Origin: Glycocaulis sp051859565
Lineage (GTDB): Bacteria; Pseudomonadota; Alphaproteobacteria; Caulobacterales; Maricaulaceae
Length of the DNA: 64,000 nt
Assembly: GCF_051859565.1 (NCBI RefSeq)
Contig: NZ_JBHYFK010000003.1
Span: 124,001-188,000, forward strand
Direction: 5' to 3'
Shown here: positions 25,144-32,900 of the stretch, piece by piece
Layout: each line of letters opens with the position of its first letter
Numbering within the stretch: the first letter of the stretch is position 1
The notes under the pieces: model-generated
Seen by the model: the letters and a program-made list of their open reading frames with translations, nothing else
What the model was told of the DNA's origin: nothing
Database searches by the model: none
Program-made: the position numbers and the translations under genes

Positions 25144-26436
25144 ATGGCGCAGAGAGGACCCTCCCGCGCAACCGCAGGCGACACGCTGGCCTTTGCTCTG
25201 GACGTTGCCCTGCCGACCCTCGGCAAGGGCGTGCTGATCCGGCGCAGAAGTGTGCTAGCACTCGCCGACCGTATGGAAACTGATGCGCGCGCCATTCGCA
25301 CGCTGACCCGGTTGCGCTCGACCTACGGGAACCGGCCTTTGCAGCTCAAACTGCCCGGCCGGCCCCGCGTGGTCATCCTGTCGCCTGAGGATGCGATGGA
25401 GGTGCTGGACAACACCTCGGCACCCTTCATGGCGGCAAGCGACGAGAAGCAGTCGGCGCTGGCCCATTTCGAGCCCGGGGTTTCGCTGGCTTCGCGCGGC
25501 GCCGAGCGCTGTAATCGCCGCAGCTTCAATGAGCAGGTACTGGCCTCTGAGGAAGTGTCCCACCCGTGCGCCGCCGCGTTCGAAGCCATCATTGATGACG
25601 AGCTGGGCCCCTTGTTGCTGCCTCCGGACGGCCGACTCGACTGGGACACGTTCTCCGAGGCCTGGTTTCGTGTTGTCCGCCGGGTTGTTCTGGGGGAGGG
25701 CGCGCGTGATGATAAGAAACTGAGCCGCCAGCTGGCCGAATTGAGAAAAGCGGCTAACTGGGCCTTTCTTCGTCCGCGCAGAAAGCGCCTCTTAAAAGCC
25801 TTTTACAGGCGACTGGACACGCATCTGGAGCGCGCGGAACCCGGATCGCTCGCCAGCCGCGTTGCCGCATCGGCTTCACCCGGCGATGCGCCCGCTCATC
25901 AGGTTGCGCACTGGCTGTTCGCCTACGACCCTGCAGGAATGGCAGTTTTCCGGGCGCTGGCATTACTTCGTGCCGATCCGGAGGCTTATGAGCGCGCCCG
26001 GAAGGAGCGCGCCACCGAGGATCTGGGTTATTTGCGCGCCTGTGTGATGGAATCGCTGCGGCTCTGGCCGACCACGCCAGCCATATTGCGGCAGACAGGC
26101 GAAGAGGCCGACCTCAACGGGTGCGCCCTTGTCAAAGACTCCGGCGTTATCATTTTCGCCCCGTTTTTCCATCGCGGTCCGTCCGCTGGCGATATCGCGC
26201 ATCGCTTCGCGCCGGAGATATGGCAGGACGGGCAGACCGTAGACCAGAGGGGCGTATTTCCATTCAGCGCCGGGCCGGCCCGCTGCCCGGCCCGCCATCT
26301 CGTGCTGATGACCAGTGCAATGGCGCTGCGCCGTCTGATAGAGCAGCAGTGGCGGGAAGAATCCGGCGCGGTCCGGGCCGGCGGCGATATGCCGGCCACG
26401 CTCAGCCCTTACCGGCTGACCTTCCGGCCAGCCTGA
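25144..26436 (+). CDS. Cytochrome P450 with an atypical I-helix
   Basis: A 430-residue soluble P450. The heme-thiolate loop is FPFSAGPARCPARHLVL (Cys about residue 382) and the K-helix ExxR is ESLRLWP. The I-helix reads FAYDPAGMAVFRAL: the acid-alcohol pair ([A/G]G-x-[D/E]T) used for oxygen activation is absent. Some bacterial P450s share this AG-without-Thr form, and it can go with peroxygenase-like chemistry (inference). It starts 3 bp after the DUF892 stop in an EcfG-driven operon. No ferredoxin partner is nearby. The substrate is unknown. Confidence 0.85.
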   Translation: MAQRGPSRATAGDTLAFALDVALPTLGKGVLIRRRSVLALADRMETDARAIRTLTRLRSTYGNRPLQLKLPGRPRVVILSPEDAMEVLDNTSAPFMAASDEKQSALAHFEPGVSLASRGAERCNRRSFNEQVLASEEVSHPCAAAFEAIIDDELGPLLLPPDGRLDWDTFSEAWFRVVRRVVLGEGARDDKKLSRQLAELRKAANWAFLRPRRKRLLKAFYRRLDTHLERAEPGSLASRVAASASPGDAPAHQVAHWLFAYDPAGMAVFRALALLRADPEAYERARKERATEDLGYLRACVMESLRLWPTTPAILRQTGEEADLNGCALVKDSGVIIFAPFFHRGPSAGDIAHRFAPEIWQDGQTVDQRGVFPFSAGPARCPARHLVLMTSAMALRRLIEQQWREESGAVRAGGDMPATLSPYRLTFRPA

Positions 26437-26461
26437 CCGTTTCGTTTCAATGGATAAAAAT

Positions 26462-26516
26462 GCCGCCGGATGCAGTGGCTGTTTGGGCGGGGTAGCTGGC
26501 CACTGCCTCCGGCGGC
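26462..26516 (+). terminator. Long hairpin after the P450 gene
   Basis: GCCGCCGG and GCAGTGGC each pair exactly with GCCACTGC and CCGGCGGC across a 2x2 internal loop, giving 16 paired bases and a 19-nt loop. It starts 26 bp after the P450 stop. No T-run. The 330-bp gap 26437-26766 otherwise holds the DUF892 promoter at 26706 and no gene. Confidence 0.65.
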
Positions 26517-26705
26517 GGCCCGGAACAAGGCGGGCTGTCCGGGCTGTGTCCCGGCCATTGCGGGGGAGCCGGGTGAAGCGGCCGGCGCGGGGAGGGGAAA
26601 CCGGCTCGCTGAACGGGAAATCATTGGCCAGCCTTATTGTTCCGTGCGTTCCGGCATTTTTTCAGTGCGCTGTCACGCGTATCTGATTTTGCCGGATCGT
26701 GTGTT

Positions 26706-26730
26706 GGAACCAATGCCTGCCACCGTTGTT
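26706..26730 (+). promoter_or_regulatory. EcfG-type promoter of the second DUF892 gene
   Basis: GGAAC at 26706, 16 bp, TGTT at 26727, 36 bp before ATG 26767. Confidence 0.75.
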
Positions 26731-26766
26731 CACCGGCCTCCATCAACCCCGCAGGGAGAGCCGCAA

Positions 26767-27255
26767 ATGAGCATCAAGACAAAAGAAGACCTTTTCATCC
26801 ATGGGCTTCGCGACATTTATTACGCCGAAAAGCGCATCGTGAACGCGCTGCCGAAGATGGCCGACAAGGTCGACAATACTGACCTGAAGGCCGCGTTCCA
26901 GACGCACAAGACGGAAACCGAAGAGCAGGTCCGCCGCCTCGAGAAGGTTTTCGAGCAGCTCGGCAAGAAAGCCGAAGGTGAGGAGTGTCCGGCCATCGAG
27001 GGCATTATCGACGAGGCGGAGGAGCTGATGGACGAGATCAAGGACAAGGATGTGCTGACAGCCGCCTTGCTCGCCGGTGCCCAGGCCGTCGAGCACTATG
27101 AGATCGCCCGCTACGGTACGCTGTGCGAATGGGCAAGCGAGCTTGGCCATGAAGACAGCCGCAAGCTTCTCGAGGAAACGCTCGAGGAAGAGAAAAATAC
27201 CGACAAGAAGCTGACCAAGCTGGCTGAAAGTCAGGTGAACAAGCAGGCCGCCTAG
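26767..27255 (+). CDS. DUF892 (YciF-like) ferritin-like protein
   Basis: A 162-residue member of the YciF/DUF892 family, clearer than the copy at 24634: LFIHGLRDIYYAEKRIVNALPKM, HKTETEEQVRRLEKVFEQLG, and AVEHYEIARYGTLCEWA carry the expected E/H ligands of a helical-bundle di-metal site. GGGAGAG precedes ATG 26767. These proteins are well-known targets of general stress sigma factors. The upstream EcfG-type promoter supports that here. Confidence 0.92.
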   Translation: MSIKTKEDLFIHGLRDIYYAEKRIVNALPKMADKVDNTDLKAAFQTHKTETEEQVRRLEKVFEQLGKKAEGEECPAIEGIIDEAEELMDEIKDKDVLTAALLAGAQAVEHYEIARYGTLCEWASELGHEDSRKLLEETLEEEKNTDKKLTKLAESQVNKQAA

Positions 27256-27286
27256 GGCCTGGGCTTCAACGGTCCAGCGTGATCAG

Positions 27287-27317
27287 GGACGTCCGCCGGA
27301 AACCCGCGCGGGCGTCC
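27287..27317. terminator. Bidirectional hairpin between DUF892 and the minus-strand small gene
   Basis: GGACGTCCGC pairs with GCGGGCGTCC (one T-G wobble), 11-nt loop. It lies between the convergent genes 26767-27255 and 27344-27643. Confidence 0.5.
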
Positions 27318-27343
27318 TTGCCGCTCGCCGATGGAATGGCCGG

Positions 27344-27643
27344 TCATGTCGCCAAGGCGAGGAGCGCTAAAGTACCGGCGATGCCAGCACCCAGCACGAT
27401 GAACAGGTTGGCCTTGCGCGGATTGCGTTCCTCCAGACCGGGCGCTCCGGCCTTGCTTGCTGGCCGGCTGGTTTCGTCGTGCCGTGCCTGGCTGGCCTCG
27501 AACGGCGTCACTTGCGTGCCGGCAGCCTCCTCATCGGACCCCAGAGGTGCGGCGGCAGGGTCAGGAAAGTCGACCTTGTCATGCGTGCGGCCCCGGTCGA
27601 TGTCGTGCCTCAACTGGTCCACAGTAGTGGGAGATTTTGCCAT
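27344..27643 (-). CDS. Small tail-anchored protein next to phyR
   Basis: A 99-residue protein: a charged N-terminal part with VDQLRHDIDRGRTHDKV and DPAAAPLGSDEEAAGT, which I recognise as a recurrent alphaproteobacterial small-protein pattern without assigned function, then one C-terminal membrane helix (LFIVLGAGIAGTLALLALA). It is divergent from phyR across 167 bp that contain a perfect 7-bp dyad. Opposite-strand frames over the same DNA are less plausible. No exact EcfG promoter was found upstream. Confidence 0.65.
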   Translation of the reverse strand: MAKSPTTVDQLRHDIDRGRTHDKVDFPDPAAAPLGSDEEAAGTQVTPFEASQARHDETSRPASKAGAPGLEERNPRKANLFIVLGAGIAGTLALLALAT

Positions 27644-27688
27644 GGGGAAAAGGCCTTTTGCTATCGGCGTTGTTAATCAACCGATTGC

Positions 27689-27708
27689 CGTCTGATTTGT
27701 TTCAGACG
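27689..27708. repeat. Perfect dyad in the phyR upstream region
   Basis: CGTCTGA-TTTGTT-TCAGACG, a 7-bp inverted repeat midway between the divergent 27344-27643 gene and phyR. It may be an operator for phyR. A near-miss EcfG-like pattern (GAAAC-N16-GGTT, minus strand) overlaps it and could serve the leftward gene. Confidence 0.4.
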
Positions 27709-27810
27709 AAAAACTTTCTGATTGTTTGAGCTAGCCGTGCAGCTTCCAATGCATTAGATTGCTCAATCAGAGGGATTGCGGGCGATAAAAATAAATAAAG
27801 GCCCAAAGTC

Positions 27811-28560
27811 ATGGATGGTGAAATTACAGTTCAACTTGGTTCGGTCCGCCGGTACGCCAGATTTCTTTGTCTTGATACTGATGAATCCGATGAATTGCTG
27901 GTGGATGCGCTGCAGCAGTTAAAGCCACAGGATAAAAGCAATCCTGCTTCGGCCCGTATTGAGGTGTTCAAGGCTCTTCACAGCCGCTGGATACCCGTCG
28001 ACCGGCCGGGTTTTACCCCCACCAACAGGCTCGATTATCTCCTGGCCAGGCTCAGCCCCATGGACCGGGCCGCGCTGCTGCTGTGTGCCTTTGAGGGGTT
28101 CTCCCCCTTGGAAGCTGCCGAAATCACGGGGATGTCTGAACGCGAGCTTGAAGCCGCTATCGGCCGCGCACATGTTCTGACCGGGTTTGGCTGGTCGCGC
28201 AGGGTTCTGATTTTCGCGCCAGACGTTGTCATGGCGCAGCAGCTCCATGACCTTGTGGAGGAACTGGGTTTTGATCCGGTCGGCCCGTTCAGTTCGCCGC
28301 GCGAGGTGATCGCCTGTGCCTCATCCGCTGCGCCGGATCTGGTGATTACGGATGCGGAGCTTGATGGCGAGGAATCCGGCGCGAACGCGGTAAACCATAT
28401 CCGCCAGGCGTTGAATGTGCCAGTGGTGCTTGTGACCTCCCGCCCAGGTCAACACAGCGAGTTTTGCGCCGAGACGCGGACCTTCCTGGTCAGGAAGCCG
28501 CTCAGTCCCGTTGCTCTGGCCGGTTGTCTCCGCCAGGCGTTCGCAGAGCCAATCGACTAA
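27811..28560 (+). CDS. phyR: PhyR, anti-anti-sigma response regulator of the general stress response
   Basis: A 249-residue protein with the diagnostic PhyR order: N-terminal sigma-factor-like domain (about residues 1-125; LSPMDRAALLLCAFEGFSPLEAAEITGMSEREL resembles sigma region 4) and C-terminal receiver (about residues 130-245; phospho-acceptor Asp in VITDAEL, conserved Lys in FLVRKPL). When phosphorylated, PhyR binds NepR and frees EcfG. nepR follows after 90 bp. The cognate HWE/HisKA2 kinase is not in the window. I saw no EcfG-type promoter in front of phyR itself. Confidence 0.95.
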   Translation: MDGEITVQLGSVRRYARFLCLDTDESDELLVDALQQLKPQDKSNPASARIEVFKALHSRWIPVDRPGFTPTNRLDYLLARLSPMDRAALLLCAFEGFSPLEAAEITGMSERELEAAIGRAHVLTGFGWSRRVLIFAPDVVMAQQLHDLVEELGFDPVGPFSSPREVIACASSAAPDLVITDAELDGEESGANAVNHIRQALNVPVVLVTSRPGQHSEFCAETRTFLVRKPLSPVALAGCLRQAFAEPID

Positions 28561-28650
28561 CATTGTCAGTAGTTCAAAAATCTGATTTGTGTGATCCATA
28601 CGGAACTAGCTTGCGTAAAAATACTTATTACCCTGAAAAGTGCTACGAGT

Positions 28651-28875
28651 ATGGATACAGAAAAATCAAATGGTCCCCCTGCCGCTCGCGGTGCAGGTCC
28701 GGACAAGCAGGACGACATCGCGAAGGCAGAGCAGCTGGACCGGCAGCTGCGCGAGCTTTATGCCGCTTACGGCAAAGGTGATATGCCCGAGGAGGTACGT
28801 AAGCTTGCGCAGGCGCTGGACCGCCAGCGTGCCGCGCTCCGGGCCAAACCCGATCCGGAAGACGGTAAGGTCTAG
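28651..28875 (+). CDS. nepR: NepR anti-sigma factor
   Basis: A 74-residue protein. The NepR core is AEQLDRQLRELYAAYGKGDMPEEVRKLAQAL (two helices that clamp EcfG). ATG 28651 gives the family-typical length with flexible charged ends. It follows phyR on the same strand and ends convergently on ecfG, sharing the CTAG stop. A GGAAC at 28602 lacks a good -10 at the right distance. Both the divergence of strand from ecfG and the overlap are atypical for this locus. Confidence 0.88.
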   Translation: MDTEKSNGPPAARGAGPDKQDDIAKAEQLDRQLRELYAAYGKGDMPEEVRKLAQALDRQRAALRAKPDPEDGKV

Positions 28876-29390
28876 CTCGCCTTCTCTTCGAGAAACTCAA
28901 GCTCGGTTTCGCAATCCAGCAGGGCAAGCAGCTGCATCCGGCCGCGATTGACGCGGCTCTTGATCGTTCCCACTGCGCATCCCAGTACTTCGGCAGCTTC
29001 GATATAGCTGAACCCTGCGCCGCCCACGAGTATCAGTGCCTCGCGCTGCTGGATGGGCAGTTTGGCGATCGCCTCGTGGACATCTTTCAGCTTAAGGCAC
29101 CATTCCTGTTCCGGCTTGCACCGGGAAGCGGGCATGTCCTCGACCGGCATGGCCGGTTCACGGACGCGGCGGTGATGCGCATTGTAGAAGGTGTTCCGCA
29201 ATATGGTGAAAAGCCAGGCGCGCAAATTGGTGCCTGGCTCGAAGCGGTCGATATTCGTCAGCGCCTTTGCCAGAGTCTCCTGCACCAGATCGTCGGCATC
29301 ACTGCTGTCACGCGCCAGCGAGAAGGCGAACGCCCTCAGGGATGGCAGGAGATCGAGTATTTCTGATTGCAATCCGGATGCGTGTTCCAT
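28872..29390 (-). CDS. ecfG: EcfG, general stress ECF sigma factor (group ECF15)
   Basis: A 172-residue sigma factor. Region 2 reads LRAFAFSLARDSSDADDLVQETL and FEPGTNLRAWLFTILRNTFYN; region 4 reads LPIQQREALILVGGAGFSYIEAAEVLGCAVGTIKSRVNRGR. Those are ECF15/EcfG features. ATG 29390 has AAGGAAGGG upstream; an earlier TTG is unlikely. Two candidate autoregulated promoters lie upstream (29593-29617 and 29460-29484). In most relatives ecfG is co-transcribed with nepR; here it is convergent with nepR and overlaps it by 4 bp. Confidence 0.95.
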   Translation of the reverse strand: MEHASGLQSEILDLLPSLRAFAFSLARDSSDADDLVQETLAKALTNIDRFEPGTNLRAWLFTILRNTFYNAHHRRVREPAMPVEDMPASRCKPEQEWCLKLKDVHEAIAKLPIQQREALILVGGAGFSYIEAAEVLGCAVGTIKSRVNRGRMQLLALLDCETELEFLEEKAS

Positions 29391-29459
29391 GAGGGGACGG
29401 CCACCCTTCCTTCGGTGAAATGCCTCGTTCAAATTCGGTTCATCCCGCCGCCCTCTAAT

Positions 29460-29484
29460 TACGGCTGAGACGCGTCTGCGTTCC
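29460..29484 (-). promoter_or_regulatory. Second candidate EcfG-type promoter of ecfG
   Basis: Minus strand GGAAC (29484-29480), 16 bp, CGTA (29463-29460), one base off the usual NGTT. It is 70 bp before the ecfG ATG, nearer than the stronger site at 29593. Confidence 0.45.
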
Positions 29485-29592
29485 GATAATCTAGGTTATA
29501 TTGTCTGCTGGTGGCGGCCCGGCCCAGCTCAGACAGGCTGCCGGACGCGCACCCCCGACAAAAATCGCGCCTGCCGTTAAGGCCGAGGCCAA

Positions 29593-29617
29593 AACATCAG
29601 ATTGCCCGTCTTGTTCC
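29593..29617 (-). promoter_or_regulatory. EcfG-type promoter directed at ecfG
   Basis: Minus strand GGAAC (29617-29613), 16 bp, TGTT (29596-29593). Its -35 is half of the palindrome GTTCCGCGCGGAAC (29613-29626), whose other half is the -35 of the mgtC-type gene. It supports positive autoregulation of ecfG. Confidence 0.7.
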
Positions 29618-29621
29618 GCGC

Positions 29622-29646
29622 GGAACCGAACCCGGTCTGTCAGGTT
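29622..29646 (+). promoter_or_regulatory. EcfG-type promoter of the MgtC-like gene
   Basis: GGAAC at 29622, 16 bp, GGTT at 29643, 46 bp before ATG 29693. Back-to-back with the ecfG-directed promoter. The 302-bp gap between ecfG and this gene contains these three promoters and no further gene. Confidence 0.75.
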
Positions 29647-29692
29647 TCAAGGGCGTCGTTCAGAGGCAATCCGGCGGAGGCGTAAGGGAGGT

Positions 29693-30163
29693 ATGGAGCT
29701 ATTGCAGGAGATCGTTCCTGACATGGAGCGGCTGGGCATCGACCTCTTGAAGGTATTGCTGGCCTTTCTCCTCACCTTGCCGATCGCCTGGGAGCGGGGC
29801 CACGGCCCTCACAATACCGGATTTCGCACCCTGCCGGTGGTGGCGATGGCCGCCTGCGGCTTTGCGCTGGTGATCGCCCCTGCAGAGGCCAGTGAAGTGG
29901 AGGCGCGGGCGCGGGTCCTGCAGGGCGTCATCACGGGGATCGGGTTTATCGGCGGCGGCGCGATCCTGAAGCATAATGGTTCAGTGCACGGCCTGGTGAC
30001 CGCGGCGACCATCTGGAACGCAGGCGCTATCGGCGTAGCGGTAGGGTTTGGCCGGATCAGCATCGCGCTGGTGCTATCGCTGATCAATTTTGCCAGCCTC
30101 CTGCTCCTCACCAGCATCGACAGGAATGGCGAGGAGCAGGAGGCTGACGAGGAGAAATCCTAG
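29693..30163 (+). CDS. MgtC/SapB-family membrane protein
   Basis: A 156-residue inner-membrane protein with four or five helices. MgtC/SapB motifs are LPIAWERG, NTGFRTLPVVAMAACGF, GVITGIGFIGGGAILKHNGSVHGLVTAATIWNAGAIGVAVG. It lacks the C-terminal ACT-like domain of true MgtC, so it is a SapB-type short form. Start ATG 29693 has AAGG five bases upstream. It is convergent with the SDR gene (4-bp gap). Confidence 0.88.
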   Translation: MELLQEIVPDMERLGIDLLKVLLAFLLTLPIAWERGHGPHNTGFRTLPVVAMAACGFALVIAPAEASEVEARARVLQGVITGIGFIGGGAILKHNGSVHGLVTAATIWNAGAIGVAVGFGRISIALVLSLINFASLLLLTSIDRNGEEQEADEEKS

Positions 30164-30167
30164 GGCG

Positions 30168-31193
30168 CTAGGCCTTCACCAGCTTGCCGACTTCCTTGCG
30201 CTTGATGATGAGGGCTGCTGCCAGTGCCGCAATGCCCGCACCGATCGCAAACGTGGCTTTGGGGTGGAGCTGCGCGGTCGTGTAGGGGCTGACCTCGAGG
30301 ATCGGGTCGTCCTGATCACCAAGCTCCTTGCCGTCAGAGCCGGGATTGTGCAGGCCTCGCGAATTCCGCTTGGGCAGGTCCTTGTCGAGTGCGGTCTTGT
30401 AAAAAGCCCATGAGAAAAGCCGGTCCGAGAGTCCCGGGGCCACTTTCGCCATCATGGTCTGGGCAAAGCCGGAAGCGCCTACCAGCACGTCACGTGTCGG
30501 GTGCTCGGCGCAATGCAGGATGGCCTTGGCAACGAGTTTGGGGTGATAGACGGGCGGCGGAACCTGAGAGCGGGCGGTCATATAGTTTTTCGCATGCTCT
30601 CCGAACGGCGTGTGGATACCGCTCGGCTTGATCAGCGTGACGGCTACCGGAGCCTTCTCGTGCATGAGTTCTAGCCGGAGGGAGTCGGTAAATCCCTTCA
30701 CGGCAAACTTGGAGGCGGTGTAGGCGCTGAGTATGGGCGCCGGCATCTCCGATGAGATGGACCCGGTATTGATCAGAGCGCCGCCGCGCTCCTTGAGATG
30801 GCGCAGGGCTTCCAGCGACCCATAGACCACGCCCCAGTAATTCGTCTGGAATATCCGGTGGTGATCCTCGTCGCTGGTCTCTTCCAGCGTCGCATAGATC
30901 CCGACGCCGGCATTGTTGACCCAGGTGTCAAAGCCGCCATGGCGCTCAATCACCGTATCGACGGCATCACGCATGGCATCGCGGTCACCGACATCGGCGA
31001 CGATGTAGTCTGCCTCGCCGCCGCTGGCTTTGATCTGCTCCACCACACTGGCCAGAGCCTCTTCATTGCGTGAGATGATGACGACGCGCGCGCCTTCTTC
31101 TGCGGCCATGCGGGCCGTACACAGCCCGATGCCGGAACTGCCGCCGGTAATGACGATGGTTTGCTGTGAGAGGGGTTTCAGCCGGATTTTCAT
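30168..31193 (-). CDS. SDR oxidoreductase with a C-terminal membrane anchor
   Basis: A 341-residue SDR. Residues 8-250 carry TGGSSGIGLCTA, NNAG, NTGSISSEMPAPILSAYTASK (Ser and YxxxK intact). A linker and one C-terminal membrane helix (ATFAIGAGIAALAAALIIK) make it about 90 residues longer than classical SDRs. This SDR-plus-tail form is common in bacterial stress regions; its substrate is unknown. AGGAGA precedes ATG 31193. An EcfG-type promoter lies at 31233-31257. Confidence 0.87.
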   Translation of the reverse strand: MKIRLKPLSQQTIVITGGSSGIGLCTARMAAEEGARVVIISRNEEALASVVEQIKASGGEADYIVADVGDRDAMRDAVDTVIERHGGFDTWVNNAGVGIYATLEETSDEDHHRIFQTNYWGVVYGSLEALRHLKERGGALINTGSISSEMPAPILSAYTASKFAVKGFTDSLRLELMHEKAPVAVTLIKPSGIHTPFGEHAKNYMTARSQVPPPVYHPKLVAKAILHCAEHPTRDVLVGASGFAQTMMAKVAPGLSDRLFSWAFYKTALDKDLPKRNSRGLHNPGSDGKELGDQDDPILEVSPYTTAQLHPKATFAIGAGIAALAAALIIKRKEVGKLVKA

Positions 31194-31232
31194 CGGGGTC
31201 TCCTTGGCGTTATTAGCGAATGGAAGCCTTCC

Positions 31233-31257
31233 AACAACGGGCGCGCGTTGTTGTTCC
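31233..31257 (-). promoter_or_regulatory. EcfG-type promoter of the membrane-anchored SDR
   Basis: Minus strand GGAAC (31257-31253), 16 bp, TGTT (31236-31233), 40 bp before ATG 31193. It lies in the 84 bp between otsA and the SDR gene. Confidence 0.75.
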
Positions 31258-31277
31258 GGCGCATGGCTCCGGGCTTC

Positions 31278-32759
31278 CTAGCCTCCCGACACCCGGCGCC
31301 CGGCCACCGCCAGCGCACCGGCCGCAACCTGCGGCGCCGTCAGTGGCTCGTCGTGTGGGTGGGCGGCCCCGGCCTGAACTGCGGAGCTCTTTGACGTGGC
31401 CACTGCCAGCTCTTGCAGGAATGCGCCACACCACCAGGACGCATCATAGCGGTTCAGCGTGTCCATCATGGCCGCGTGGCGCTCCTGGCGCTCAGGCAGG
31501 GGCATGGCCAGCGCGTGCTCGATGGCACGCGCCTGTTGGGCCGGATCGTGGGGATTGATGATCAGGGCTTCCGGCAGCTGTTCTGCCACCCCGGCGAACT
31601 CGGAAAGCACCAGAACGCCGGGATTGCGGGGATCTTGCGCGGCCACAAATTCCTTGGCCACAAGGTTCATGCCATCGCGCAATGGGGTGACAAGGCCTAC
31701 CGCCGCGTCGCGGTAGAGACCCGCAAGTTCGTTTCGTGGGAGCCCCTGTGCCAGGTAGCGTACAGGCGCCCAGTCCAGCGTGGAGAAGCGGCCGTTTACA
31801 TGACCGACACAGGTCTCCAGCTCGATGCGCAGCTGGGCGTAGGCGTCTACCTCTCCGCGGCTGGGCGGCGTGACCTGAATATAGCTTACCCGCTCACACA
31901 AATCGGGCCGGCTGTCGAGCAGCGTCTCTATAGCCGTCACCCGTTCGACGAGGCCCTTGGAATAGTCCATACGGTCCACGCCCAGGATCAGGCACTTGCC
32001 AGCCCCCACCAGTGCGGGAGGCGCGCACCCGGCGCTGGTTTCTGCCTCTGCGGCGAAAGCGGCGGCGTCAATCCCTATCGGGAAGGCCTTGGCTGAAGTC
32101 CGGCGGCCGGCCATTTGCGGGGCGTTCGCGGGCAGGGCCGACATGGCGGCCTGTTCTGCCGCATAGCGCTCAAAGTTGCTGCGGTCCCGGTCCGACTGAA
32201 AGCCTACCAGGTCGCATGCCATCAACCCGCTCGCCAGCGCAGCATGCTGGGGTATGGCGCGGAAGATTTCTGGTGAGGGAAACGGAATGTGAGAGAAGAA
32301 CCCGATCGGATTGGTCACGCCAAACTTGCGCAGCTCGGCTGCCAGCGGGATGAGGTGATAGTCATGTATCCATATCTGGTCGCTGGGCGAGATCCGCTCG
32401 TACAATTCGCGGGCGAAGCGGGCGTTCACCGCCATGTAGGTGGCGAACTCGTCAGGTTGATATTCGGCCAGGTCGAGCCGGTAGTGGAAGCTGGGCCACA
32501 GGGCTTTGTTCGCGTACCCGGCGTAATACCCGTCAAATTCGTCCGTAGTGAGATCGGTGACGGCATATTCGACATTGCCGCGCCGGATGCCGGTCAGACC
32601 AGCGCCCGTCTTGTCTGTCAGTCCGCCGCTCCAGCCGAACCAGAGGACCTGACGTGTTGACAGGGCGTCTTTCAACGCGACGGCCAGACCGCCGGGCGTC
32701 GTCTCTCCTACGGGTACACGGTTGGAGACGAGCACCAGCCGGGACGATTGCGTGCTCAT
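31278..32759 (-). CDS. otsA: Trehalose-6-phosphate synthase
   Basis: Joins UDP-glucose (or other NDP-glucose) and glucose-6-phosphate. The 493-residue GT20 enzyme shows LVLVSNRVP, the HDYHLIPLAAELR and GFFSHIPFPSPEIFRAIP blocks, VDRMDYSKGL and PLRDGMNLVAKEFVAAQ. Length fits a single-domain OtsA. GGAGG precedes ATG 32759. The phosphatase otsB is not adjacent but 13 kb away at 45895. Trehalose is a classic EcfG-controlled osmoprotectant, and the promoter at 32863 matches. Confidence 0.95.
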   Translation of the reverse strand: MSTQSSRLVLVSNRVPVGETTPGGLAVALKDALSTRQVLWFGWSGGLTDKTGAGLTGIRRGNVEYAVTDLTTDEFDGYYAGYANKALWPSFHYRLDLAEYQPDEFATYMAVNARFARELYERISPSDQIWIHDYHLIPLAAELRKFGVTNPIGFFSHIPFPSPEIFRAIPQHAALASGLMACDLVGFQSDRDRSNFERYAAEQAAMSALPANAPQMAGRRTSAKAFPIGIDAAAFAAEAETSAGCAPPALVGAGKCLILGVDRMDYSKGLVERVTAIETLLDSRPDLCERVSYIQVTPPSRGEVDAYAQLRIELETCVGHVNGRFSTLDWAPVRYLAQGLPRNELAGLYRDAAVGLVTPLRDGMNLVAKEFVAAQDPRNPGVLVLSEFAGVAEQLPEALIINPHDPAQQARAIEHALAMPLPERQERHAAMMDTLNRYDASWWCGAFLQELAVATSKSSAVQAGAAHPHDEPLTAPQVAAGALAVAGRRVSGG

Positions 32760-32862
32760 TGCGCACCCTCCGGCGCGGTCCCAGGGTCAGGGAGAAGTGA
32801 GGAAAACCTAAACATGTCAATATCCTGAATAAGCCGTCTGAAAATCTGGCATCGGTGCGGCC

Positions 32863-32887
32863 AACAAGTCAGGAGACGCTTTGTTCC
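32863..32887 (-). promoter_or_regulatory. EcfG-type promoter of otsA
   Basis: Minus strand GGAAC (32887-32883), 16 bp, TGTT (32866-32863). The start codon is about 100 bp further on, giving the longest leader of the set. Confidence 0.75.
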
Positions 32888-32900
32888 ATGTCCGTTGCTG

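Noticed and set aside
26639..26652. Two minus-strand GGAAC sites before the second DUF892 gene
   Set aside because: No NGTT at 16-17 bp, and no minus-strand gene follows.
28602..28606. GGAAC upstream of nepR as a possible EcfG promoter
   Set aside because: At 16 or 17 bp the -10 would be ACTT or CTTA, not NGTT; kept out of the promoter list.
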